Assembly (NCBI GenBank): GCA_039920665.1
Contig: JBDSDH010000026.1
Span: forward strand, 1-26,281
Source: WLMZ01 sp039920665
GTDB taxonomy: Bacteria; Actinomycetota; Acidimicrobiia; Acidimicrobiales; Ilumatobacteraceae
Direction: 5' to 3'
DNA: 26,281 nt
Shown: one piece after another, positions 1 to 7,371 of the stretch
Numbering within the stretch: the first letter of the stretch is position 1
Layout of the letters: each line of letters begins with the position of its first letter
Translations under genes and position numbers: made by a program
The notes under the pieces: generated by a model
Database searches by the model: none
What the model saw: only the letters and a program-made list of their open reading frames with translations
Told to the model about the DNA's origin: nothing

Positions 1-682
1 GCGGGACTGCGGCTGCAGGCAAGGAACTCGACGTGGGCGCGACCGAGATCGGTGCGCGACGCTTCGGAGCCGTCACCCAGGGTTGCAAGTGGTGGAGATC
101 GACCTCGCCACACCAGGTGCGGGTCGCCAGTTGGTCGAAGGAGCCGTCGGGATCCTTGGCGGTCTCGATGTGGTGATCAACGACGCCGCCATGCAGGTGC
201 ACGAATGGTTCGTGCCCGTGCCAGCCGAAGGCATCGACGGGCGCATCGACGGTGAGATCGCCGTGAACCTCACTGCGCGGATCGAGATCACCGCAGCGGC
301 GATGCCAGCGCTCGTTGGCTCGACGGCAGCGGCGCTCGTGTACGTCACGTCCGGCCTCGCTGTTTTCCCGAAGAAGACCGCTCCGGTGTATTGCGCCACC
401 AAGTCGGCGCTTCGAACGTTCGCTGCTGCCGTTCGGTACCAGTTGAGCGATTCGGCTGCCCACGTCAAGGTCATCGATGCTGTCTTGCCATTGGTGGACA
501 CACCGATGACAGCGGGCCGCGGATCGGCTGGCGGAAAGATGTCACCCGAAGCAGTAGCGGAGTAGATCGTGGACGCAATCGTGCGGTCGAGGCCGACCGT
601 TTAGATCGGCAAGGCTCGGCTCCTGCCGTGGCTGGTCCGCCTTGCTCCGTCGATCGGGCGTCGGGCGTTGCGCGATGGCTGA
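1..682 (+). pseudogene. Decayed short-chain dehydrogenase (DltE-like), 5' cut by window edge
   Basis: From about position 80 the reading frame gives a recognisable SDR body: LQVVEIDLA, GGLDVVINDAA (the NNAG-like element), a serine region VYVTSG, and VYCATKSAL with the YxxxK catalytic pair. It is interrupted by TAG at 563-565, yet the same frame continues with family-like sequence (IVDAIVRSRPTV), a second TAG at 602-604, and then IGKARLLPWLVRLAPSIGRR, a typical C-terminal tail of DltE-type SDRs, ending at TGA 680-682. Upstream of 80 the Rossmann-like sequence (AAAGKELD, GATEIGA) lies in a different frame, so there is also a frameshift near 90-100. Two in-frame stops plus a shift argue for a dead gene. 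Sequencing error at three places is the less likely alternative. Confidence 0.72.
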
Positions 683-905
683 AGTCACCGACTGCGCCGA
701 CGATGCAGCAGAGTTCGACCGCTCGCACGGCAAAGGTCGAGGCAACGAACTGGCGCACGACGAAACTCCCAATCACGTTCGAGCCGACTGATCCTCGCTC
801 TGTGCCGATGTCGGGTGATGGCAGTGCATCCAGGGATGTTGCGCGGCTCAGCGGCCCAGCAACGGTCCGATCGCGGGAAAGATATTCCGCAGAAAGGGTT
901 GTCTC

Positions 906-928
906 TCGAACATATGTTCGACTATACT
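906..928 (+). promoter_or_regulatory. LexA SOS box plus -10 hexamer of a leaderless promoter
   Basis: TCGAACATATGTTCGA at 906-921 is a perfect 16-bp palindrome matching the actinobacterial LexA consensus (GAAC-N4-GTTC). Two bases later comes TATACT (923-928), a near-ideal -10. The ATG at 936 is exactly 7 nt after the hexamer, so transcription should begin on or next to the start codon. LexA bound here would cover the spacer next to the -10. The 220 bases upstream (683-905) hold nothing else I recognise. Confidence 0.85.
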
Positions 929-935
929 GACCGCT

Positions 936-2231
936 ATGGAAGCGGCGTTGCAACTCCACCAACACGGATTGGACGCACTCGCCGCTGTGGATACCGGTGC
1001 GATGTCACCGACCGAGATCGGTCAGGGTCTGTTGTCGTTGCAACACCACGTCGACCGGTTGGCGGTGATCCACGCCAAGTTCTGCGCAGATGCCGCATCC
1101 GCGAATGTGCACGCCGGGTCCGGTCACCGTGATCTCGCATCGTGGCTGGCCGAGAAAGGCAAGATCTCCAAAGGGCGCGCCATCCGCCAACAGAAACTCG
1201 GGGAAGCGATGAACGCGTCACCGAAGTTGGAAGACGCCGTCACCAACGGTGATCTGTCACCCGACGCAGCCGGGGAGTTGTTGCCAACCATGGGGTCCGA
1301 ACATTCCGGGAATCTCGACGATCTGATCGACGCCTGTACTGGCGCCACACCACAACAAGCGAAAGAAGCCGGCGAACTGTTCCGCGAGTTGAACAAACCA
1401 ACCGGTGAAACCGACCGCCAGGCCGAAGAACGCAAACGAGCGAAACGGTTCCTGCGACTCAACAATGTGGGTGATGGCACGACGTCGATCACCGGTTTGT
1501 TGCCGACCACCGACGCACGGACCGTTCGTGACGCGCTCGCTTCGATCGCCGCGAAATGGGCCGACCCGTCCGATCGGCGAACCCATGAACAACGTGAAGC
1601 CGACGCGCTCGTCGAACTCTGTCACGCCCATGGCGCCGGAGCGGTCACGGGTGGTCGTGGCGCACCGCACGTGTCGGTGGTGATCGACATCGAGAACCTG
1701 TTCGGGTCGGGTGTCGGGTTCAACGACAAGGGTGAGATCGTCCCCGCCGAAATCGTGCGCAGGATGGTGCCTGATGCGTGGGTGTCACGACTGTTGATCT
1801 CCGGGAACGTGCCGATCAACTTCGGACGTACGCAACGGTTGGCGTCAGCTGATCAGTATCTGGCGATCATCGCCCGCGACGGCGGGTTCTGCCGGATGCC
1901 CGGCTGCTGTATCCCCGCCAAGTGGTGCCAAGTCGATCATCTGATCGAATGGACCGCCCAATCCGGTCCAACCGACATCGACTGGCTCGTGCTGTTCTGC
2001 AGCCATCATCACCACGAACGACACCGGCCCGGCGTGTTGTTGCACGGAGACGCCAACAACCTGTCGATCACACTCGCCAACGGCGACCGAATCGAACTCC
2101 CGAGCAAGAAACCAACGGGCGTAACAACCGGTGCAACGACCGGATCGGGCGGTGAACCGCCGGGAGAACCTCACCTCCCACTCGACGACTGGCCCGACGA
2201 ACCCGGCCACCACGGCCGATCAGCAGCCTGA
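936..2231 (+). CDS. 13E12-family HNH endonuclease (DUF222 + HNH)
   Basis: 431 aa. The N-terminal two thirds is the DUF222 helical region of the 13E12 repeat family (QQKLGEAMNASPKLEDAVTNGDLSPDAA and onward). The C-terminal part is a zinc-type HNH nuclease at about residues 315-365: CRMPGC, then CQVDHLIEW, then LFCSHHHHERH. The tail after about 380 is polar and low-complexity. The family is multicopy in mycobacteria and relatives and is thought to be a DNA endonuclease, possibly a selfish element; its role is unproven. The start is set by the -10 lying 7 nt upstream and by the absence of a Shine-Dalgarno. The LexA box predicts induction by DNA damage. A strong hairpin ends the unit at 2241-2265. 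Confidence 0.9.
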   Translation: MEAALQLHQHGLDALAAVDTGAMSPTEIGQGLLSLQHHVDRLAVIHAKFCADAASANVHAGSGHRDLASWLAEKGKISKGRAIRQQKLGEAMNASPKLEDAVTNGDLSPDAAGELLPTMGSEHSGNLDDLIDACTGATPQQAKEAGELFRELNKPTGETDRQAEERKRAKRFLRLNNVGDGTTSITGLLPTTDARTVRDALASIAAKWADPSDRRTHEQREADALVELCHAHGAGAVTGGRGAPHVSVVIDIENLFGSGVGFNDKGEIVPAEIVRRMVPDAWVSRLLISGNVPINFGRTQRLASADQYLAIIARDGGFCRMPGCCIPAKWCQVDHLIEWTAQSGPTDIDWLVLFCSHHHHERHRPGVLLHGDANNLSITLANGDRIELPSKKPTGVTTGATTGSGGEPPGEPHLPLDDWPDEPGHHGRSAA

Positions 2232-2240
2232 CCCGGAACA

Positions 2241-2265
2241 CCCCGGAACCCACACGGTTCCGGGG
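2241..2265 (+). terminator. Hairpin terminator after the HNH gene
   Basis: CCCCGGAACC, loop CACAC, GGTTCCGGGG: a perfect 10-bp stem with a 5-nt loop, 10 nt after the HNH stop codon. No T-run follows, as is usual in high-GC actinobacteria. Its right arm directly abuts the putative -10 of the next gene at 2266. Confidence 0.75.
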
Positions 2266-2271
2266 TACGGT
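2266..2271 (+). promoter_or_regulatory. Putative -10 (TACGGT) of the LLM gene
   Basis: TACGGT, 6 nt before the ATG at 2278, the same geometry as at several other genes here. No Shine-Dalgarno is visible. Confidence 0.45.
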
Positions 2272-2277
2272 CGATCG

Positions 2278-3117
2278 ATGCGCTTCGGACTCAAGACTGC
2301 ACCCATGAACACCACCTGGGACGCAATGCTCGCCATCTGGCAAGCGGCGGACCAGCTCGAGATCTTCGAGAGCGCCTGGAACTTCGATCACTTCGAACCG
2401 ATCTTCTCCGACCGCCGCGGTCAGTGCCTGGAGGGCTGGTCGATGCTCGCTGCGATGGCCACCGCGACATCGCGGATCCGACTGGGTTGCCAGGTCAGTG
2501 GGATGCCGTATCGACATCCGTCCGTGCTCGCCAACATGGCTGCCACCATCGACATCATCAGCACGGGACGGCTGATCATCGGCCTTGGTGCCGGGTGGAA
2601 CCAGGAAGAGTCCGATGCGCTCGGAATCCGCCTCCCAGCGCTCAAGGAGCGGATGGACCAGTTAGAGGAAGGAGTCCAGGTCATCATCGAATTGTTGTCG
2701 CAACCGCGAGCAAACTTCAGTGGGCAACACTTCACCCTGGTCGATGCGTCGTGCGAGCCCAAGCCGATCCAGCGGCCGCATCCACCGATTGCGATCGGGG
2801 GCAACGGCGAGCGCCGCACCCTGCGGGTCGTTGCTCGTTTCGCCCAGCACTGGAACTCCACCCTGACCGATATCGACGAGTGGCATCGCAAATGCGACGT
2901 GCTCGACACCCGCTGTGCCGAGGTCGGGCGCGATCCATCTGAGATCGAACGATCCGTGAACGTCAGGCTGGCCGCTGGCCAAGACCCGCGTGCATTGCAG
3001 CCGACAATTGAGGGCTGGCGCGATGCGGGCGCCGACGTGTGCATCGTCAATCTCGCCACGCCACACGATCCCGGCATCGTCGAGCCGCTGGCGGCTGCGC
3101 TCGCAGACATCGACTGA
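2278..3117 (+). CDS. LLM-class F420-dependent oxidoreductase
   Basis: 279 aa, the normal size for the short bacterial luciferase-like monooxygenase family. Family marks are the N-terminal MRFGLKT strand, ESAWNFDHF, RIRLGCQVSGMPYRHP, the barrel strand GRLIIGLGAGWN, and the late PPIAIGGNGERRTLRVVARFAQHWN, which is typical of F420-binding members. Such enzymes use reduced F420 (less often FMN) to reduce or oxidise small substrates in the cytoplasm; the substrate cannot be read from sequence. An in-frame extension upstream runs into the HNH gene and its terminator, so the ATG at 2278 is preferred. It is convergent with the methyltransferase gene, 28 bp away. Confidence 0.88.
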   Translation: MRFGLKTAPMNTTWDAMLAIWQAADQLEIFESAWNFDHFEPIFSDRRGQCLEGWSMLAAMATATSRIRLGCQVSGMPYRHPSVLANMAATIDIISTGRLIIGLGAGWNQEESDALGIRLPALKERMDQLEEGVQVIIELLSQPRANFSGQHFTLVDASCEPKPIQRPHPPIAIGGNGERRTLRVVARFAQHWNSTLTDIDEWHRKCDVLDTRCAEVGRDPSEIERSVNVRLAAGQDPRALQPTIEGWRDAGADVCIVNLATPHDPGIVEPLAAALADID

Positions 3118-3145
3118 CGCGTCGCACCTGCGGCTTCCGACATCG

Positions 3146-3793
3146 TCAAGCCGATCGGGATGCTGTCCGGATGCGAACGGTCGAGAACTGATACGGCCGC
3201 ATCGATCCCTCGTACCGCCACGTCGCGAACGCTTCGATCGTGCCGATCTGATCCATCAGCCGGCGCAGGTTGGCATCGCTGCGGCGGTGGAAGACGCGCT
3301 TGGGCTCGATGGTGTCGGTGTGCTGCACGCCGTTGTCGTCGCGATCACTGCCGCTCCCCCAGACACCAACGACGACCGGAGAACCATCGACCAAAACTCG
3401 CTGCAGCTCTCGACACATCTCGAGCCACGATTCGTCAGCGACATGAATCAAGGTACTGATCGTCCAGCAAGCGTCGAACGAATCGGCGGCGAACGGAAGG
3501 GCTAGGACCGACGCGCTCAACGCATCCACTCCGTGGCCCTGTGCGATTCGACAGCTCGCCGACGACAGGTCGACACCGGTCACCGTCGGGATGCCGGACG
3601 CCAGGAACTCCCTCGCATCACGGCCTGTGCCGCACCCGATCTCCAGCAGTCGAGTGCGGCGCTCGACACGCATCCGGGCGCAGAGGTCCCTGCGCCCGGC
3701 CACGAGGTGATCGTCACGCTTCCACGTATCACGACTCGACGCCTCTTGGTCGTAGTAGCTCGCGAGATCACGGGTCAGGCTGTAACCGTCCAT
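3146..3793 (-). CDS. Class I SAM-dependent methyltransferase
   Basis: 215 aa. Motif I is clear (LLEIGCGTGRDAREF), followed by the acidic end of strand 2 (VTGVDLS), motif III-like VLALPFAADSFDACWTIS, and the LIHVADESW segment of the Methyltransf_11/25 fold. The N-terminus (YSLTRDLASYYDQEA) also fits small-molecule methyltransferases. The start at 3793 gives a full fold; extending upstream runs through an 8-bp repeat into the SEC-C gene. It is co-directional with the SEC-C gene, 65 bp downstream of it, and could be read through from that promoter. The substrate is unknown. Confidence 0.85.
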   Translation of the reverse strand: MDGYSLTRDLASYYDQEASSRDTWKRDDHLVAGRRDLCARMRVERRTRLLEIGCGTGRDAREFLASGIPTVTGVDLSSASCRIAQGHGVDALSASVLALPFAADSFDACWTISTLIHVADESWLEMCRELQRVLVDGSPVVVGVWGSGSDRDDNGVQHTDTIEPKRVFHRRSDANLRRLMDQIGTIEAFATWRYEGSMRPYQFSTVRIRTASRSA

Positions 3794-3830
3794 GCGCAGA
3801 TTCTTGCGCTGATCGACCCGCTGGCGTTCA

Positions 3831-3862
3831 GGGTTCGAGGGTTCGAGGGTTCGAGGGTTCAG
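3831..3862. repeat. 8-bp tandem repeat GGGTTCGA, three copies plus a partial
   Basis: Exact units at 3831-3838, 3839-3846 and 3847-3854, then GGGTTCAG at 3855-3862. The last, partial unit contains the stop codon (TGA on the minus strand, 3859-3861) of the SEC-C gene. The tract fills almost half of the 65-bp gap between that gene and the methyltransferase start. Confidence 0.9.
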
Positions 3863-6144
3863 CCCTTTGCGAGGGCGCCGGCATACCCGCAGATCGCGTC
3901 GCCGTCGGCGTCGTCGCACAACTCGAGCGCGTAGGCCTGCTGGCCGGCCGGGATCGACATCAGCGCACCGACGAACTGCTGACCGATGCCGTCGGGAACG
4001 GCCCGGCCGAGCAGCACCATGCCCGCCCGCCACGCATGCGACGATGACCGTTCGCCGACGCGCACGACATCGCCGGTGCGCAGATCGCGCACGTCTGCCC
4101 CGGACCCGCGGTTGACCGCAACGATCTCGTAGACGCTGCGCTGGATCGGGAGCCACTGCTGGATCAGATCGAGCTCATCGACCGGCAGCAGCGGACCGCG
4201 GTCGGCGATGAAGCGATGCCAACCGCCGCCTTCGACGAGAATCGTGTCGAACACGATCGGATCGCTGAGTGCCTCGCGAATGTTGCCGACCTCGTCGCCC
4301 GCCCAGGCCGCAGCGGCGGAAACGATCGCACCGATCGTCTCACCGCCGTGGCGACGCAGGTAGCCGAATGCCTTGTGCATGATCCAGCCGATCCGGTCCG
4401 AGAGCTGCGGCTGCACGACCACACCGAGGTGACACTGCTTGTATTTGCGACCCGAACCACACCAGCAGGGATCGTTGCGGCCGATGCCGGCGTGGATGTC
4501 ACGAGCGAACACAGCGACCACATCGGCCTCGCCGTTGTCGTCTTCGAGCTGGCGCAGCAATCGGGAAGCGGTGACGGCATCACCGCGATCGGATGCGTAC
4601 CAACCGAGCCGGTCGATCAACACACCGGCTTCGGGATCGGCGGCGAGGCCTGTGAGGAACCACTGTTCGGCGTCGAGCGGACGACCGGAACGCTCGTCGA
4701 CGAGGCCCCGCACCCAATTAGCGACGCCGGTCTGGCGGCCGCGCCGGGCGAGTTCGATCAGCCGCTCGCCGACCGCGCGGGCGTGCTCGTGATCGGCGCT
4801 GACACCGTCCGGGTCGATCAGTTCGTCGACGATCAACTCGGCGACGTGGTCGTCCTCCATCAGCCGCAATGCATTCTTGACCGACGCGTCGTCGGCCAGT
4901 TCCTCGTCGAACATCTCCAGCACCTGCTCGGCCGACTGGCCGCACGTGACGTGGCCGTTGGCAGCCGCCATCAACCGGTACGTGCGCTCCGATCGCCGCA
5001 GCTCGGCCCATGCCTCCGGTCCGTCGCCCGCATCCGCACCACGTACCTCGAGCCCAGCGGCGGCGCACAGTTCGGTCAACGGTATTTGCGCAGTCGCGAA
5101 CGCATCGGGATGCGATGCGAGCATCGTGGTGAGCAGATTGACGAGCGAGTTGGCCATGACGATCTCGTCATTCTCAGCCTCATAAGCCTCGCGGACCTGG
5201 GCGAGCAGCGTTGGATTCGGTGCCGGCTCATCGACCCGCTCGATCGTCACGTTCTGGAACGAGTCGAGCCGAACCGCAATCAACTCGCCAACCGTCCTCG
5301 AAGCGAGGGTGCCGGCCGGCAACTGCCAGTGCACGAGACCATCGTCGTCCCCATCGACATCGATCTCGGCGGGGCCGTCGTCGGGGTCGTCGCTCGCGTG
5401 ATCGAGCACGAGGGTGAGGTCGTCATACCAACTGAAGGCCGCGAGATCGGTTGAGATGCATTCGAGCCGGTCGCCTGCGATGTCTTCCGCCGTCAGCCGG
5501 TGGGTGAGGTTGATCCCGGCCGTGAGGGTCGGCACATGAGCGACGAGATCGCCGGGCAGGTGGCGCAGAACTCCAGCCGCGCTTCCCGCATCGAGTGCGT
5601 GCTCGACCTGCTCGGCCAACAATTCGTTGGACGGGTCGAGATCGAGCCGAGCGAGCACCAGAGGCGCCACCGATTCGATCGAGAGCAGCGGGCGTACCGC
5701 AACGACGGCCTCGATCGCGACGATGAGATCCTCGTCGTCGGCGAGCGGGAGCCAATCGAGCATCATCCGCAAGGCTGCGCGGTCTGCGACCGGGCCGAAC
5801 GGATCCACGTCGACGTGGACGTGATCCGGTTCGTCGTGATCGTGATCGTGATCGAACGACTGCAACAGGGCGAAGGCCAACTGGTTGACGATGTCACGCC
5901 GATCGATCCCGGCCGCGAGCAGTCGCTGCGCAGCTGTCCACAGATCGGCATCGCCATCGAGGATGTGGCGGGCGACGGCAGCGACGAGATCCCCGTCGAC
6001 CGCACCTGCTGCGCCCTCGGCGTCGGCTGCATCGTGCAACGCATCGAAATACTCGATCAATGCCTCGTCGTCATCGACGTCGACGGACGGGTGACCAGTA
6101 CCGAACAAGAATCGGTACTGGTCACGGGTCTCGATGGCGCTCAT
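3859..6144 (-). CDS. Large SEC-C zinc-motif protein with DUF1841-like N-terminus
   Basis: 761 aa. Residues 1-95 resemble the helical DUF1841 type (ADLWTAAQRLLAAGIDRRDI). Residues 98-114 form a His/Asp-rich stretch (DHDHDHDEPDHVHVDVD). A long acidic, helical middle follows. Near residues 554-573 lies GRNDPCWCGSGRKYKQCH, the SEC-C zinc motif (CxC-x8-CH) known from the C-terminus of SecA. About 190 residues follow (RGPLLPVDELDLIQQWL, then a DLRTGDVVRVGER beta module), similar to other actinobacterial SEC-C proteins. Function is unknown; SEC-C usually mediates protein contacts through zinc. The ATG at 6144 lies 7 nt after a TACGGT hexamer. No signal peptide or membrane helix is seen. Confidence 0.87.
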   Translation of the reverse strand: MSAIETRDQYRFLFGTGHPSVDVDDDEALIEYFDALHDAADAEGAAGAVDGDLVAAVARHILDGDADLWTAAQRLLAAGIDRRDIVNQLAFALLQSFDHDHDHDEPDHVHVDVDPFGPVADRAALRMMLDWLPLADDEDLIVAIEAVVAVRPLLSIESVAPLVLARLDLDPSNELLAEQVEHALDAGSAAGVLRHLPGDLVAHVPTLTAGINLTHRLTAEDIAGDRLECISTDLAAFSWYDDLTLVLDHASDDPDDGPAEIDVDGDDDGLVHWQLPAGTLASRTVGELIAVRLDSFQNVTIERVDEPAPNPTLLAQVREAYEAENDEIVMANSLVNLLTTMLASHPDAFATAQIPLTELCAAAGLEVRGADAGDGPEAWAELRRSERTYRLMAAANGHVTCGQSAEQVLEMFDEELADDASVKNALRLMEDDHVAELIVDELIDPDGVSADHEHARAVGERLIELARRGRQTGVANWVRGLVDERSGRPLDAEQWFLTGLAADPEAGVLIDRLGWYASDRGDAVTASRLLRQLEDDNGEADVVAVFARDIHAGIGRNDPCWCGSGRKYKQCHLGVVVQPQLSDRIGWIMHKAFGYLRRHGGETIGAIVSAAAAWAGDEVGNIREALSDPIVFDTILVEGGGWHRFIADRGPLLPVDELDLIQQWLPIQRSVYEIVAVNRGSGADVRDLRTGDVVRVGERSSSHAWRAGMVLLGRAVPDGIGQQFVGALMSIPAGQQAYALELCDDADGDAICGYAGALAKG

Positions 6145-6151
6145 CCGTCAA

Positions 6152-6157
6152 ACCGTA
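6152..6157 (-). promoter_or_regulatory. Putative -10 (TACGGT) of the SEC-C gene
   Basis: On the minus strand TACGGT is followed by 7 nt and then the ATG at 6144. No Shine-Dalgarno is visible, so a leaderless mRNA is likely. Confidence 0.5.
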
Positions 6158-6186
6158 TCGGTGCGACGTGCTGCTGGCAGTGTGGC

Positions 6187-7302
6187 TCAGTCCGGGTACT
6201 TCATGACGCTGCGGATGGCTGTGCCTTCGCGCATCGCGTCGTAGCCCTCGTTGACCTGATCGAGGGTGAGTTCCTTGGTGACGAGGCCGTCGAGGTCGAT
6301 CTGGCCTTCGCGCCAGAGACCGACCAGCTTGGGGATGTCGGCACGGGGGTTGCCCGATCCGAACAGCGAGCCGACGACCTGCTTCTCCATCAGGGTCAGA
6401 TCGAGCAGGCTCATACTGGCGCTGTACTCCATGGCCGGGTGGATGTTGGTGACCACGACACGTCCACGCTTGGCGGTCAGCGCAAGCGCCTCGCCGATCA
6501 CTTCGCCCGACCCGACACCCATCGTCATGATGACCTTGTTGGCCATCGTGCCCCACGAGAGTTCCTGGATCAGCGGCAGTGCTTCGGCCATGCTCGCAGC
6601 GGTATGGGTGGCACCGAACTCCATTGCCTTCTCACGCTTGAACTCGACCGGGTCGATCGCGATGATCCGCTTTGCACCGGCCAGGCGAGCACCCTGGATC
6701 GCGTTGGAGCCAATGCCGCCGGCACCGACGACGGCGACGGTGTCGCCAGGCGAGACCTGGGCCGCATACACGCTGCTGACCCAGCCGGTCACGACGCCAC
6801 AGCCGAGCAGGCAAGCCCGGTCGAGTGGCACGTCATCGTCGATCTTGATGCAGCTGGCCTCGTTGACGACGGTGTGATAGGCGAACGTCCCGAGCAGGCA
6901 CATCAACTTGAGGTCCTCACCCTTGGTGTGGTGGCGCGAGGTGCCGTCGGCGATCTGGGTGCCGAGCCCGAGCAATGCGCCCATGTCACACAGGTTGGAG
7001 TGTCCAGTGGAACAGCTCGGGCAACGACCACAGGCTGGAATGAACCCGAACACGACGTGGTCGCCGGGGGCCAACCAGCTGACACCGGCGCCGACTTCCT
7101 GGACGACGCCGGCACCCTCGTGGCCGCCGATGATCGGCAGCGCGAACGGCAGGTCGCCGGTGACGAGGTGTTCGTCGCTGTGGCACAGGCCGGAGGCGGC
7201 GATCTTGACCAGCACCTCGCCGGGACCGGGCGGATCGAGTTCGATCTCTTCAACGCTCCACGGCGTGTTGAGCTCCCACAGGATGGCGGCTTTGGTCTTC
7301 AT
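6187..7302 (-). CDS. NDMA-dependent (mycofactocin-associated) alcohol dehydrogenase
   Basis: 371 aa, zinc-type medium-chain dehydrogenase. Catalytic zinc ligands are in ASGLCHSDEH and GGHEGAG; the structural zinc cysteines in CGRCPSCSTGHSNLCD; the NAD-binding loop is VAVVGAGGIGSNAIQGARLAGA. The start KTKAAILWE with WSVEEIELDPP is characteristic of the NDMA-dependent alcohol dehydrogenase family (Rxyl_3153 type), nicotinoproteins whose tightly bound NAD is recycled by an external carrier, proposed to be mycofactocin. It oxidises alcohols to aldehydes; the substrate is not readable. The ATG at 7302 is chosen because a G-rich Shine-Dalgarno (GGGGGG) precedes it and the family begins there. It lies 69 bp behind the HelD-like gene, on the same strand, and 3.2 kb from mftA. 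Confidence 0.9.
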   Translation of the reverse strand: MKTKAAILWELNTPWSVEEIELDPPGPGEVLVKIAASGLCHSDEHLVTGDLPFALPIIGGHEGAGVVQEVGAGVSWLAPGDHVVFGFIPACGRCPSCSTGHSNLCDMGALLGLGTQIADGTSRHHTKGEDLKLMCLLGTFAYHTVVNEASCIKIDDDVPLDRACLLGCGVVTGWVSSVYAAQVSPGDTVAVVGAGGIGSNAIQGARLAGAKRIIAIDPVEFKREKAMEFGATHTAASMAEALPLIQELSWGTMANKVIMTMGVGSGEVIGEALALTAKRGRVVVTNIHPAMEYSASMSLLDLTLMEKQVVGSLFGSGNPRADIPKLVGLWREGQIDLDGLVTKELTLDQVNEGYDAMREGTAIRSVMKYPD

Positions 7303-7371
7303 CGTGACCCCCCGGTCAGTTCTCAGAGTGTGTTCGGGCGACAACACCGCAAGTGTGCGTCAGCGTCGACG

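Noticed and set aside
3831..3862. tRNA T-loop or attachment site, suggested by GGTTCGA
   Set aside because: GGTTCGA occurs only as part of the 8-bp tandem unit; no acceptor stem or cloverleaf can be drawn, and no integrase is nearby.
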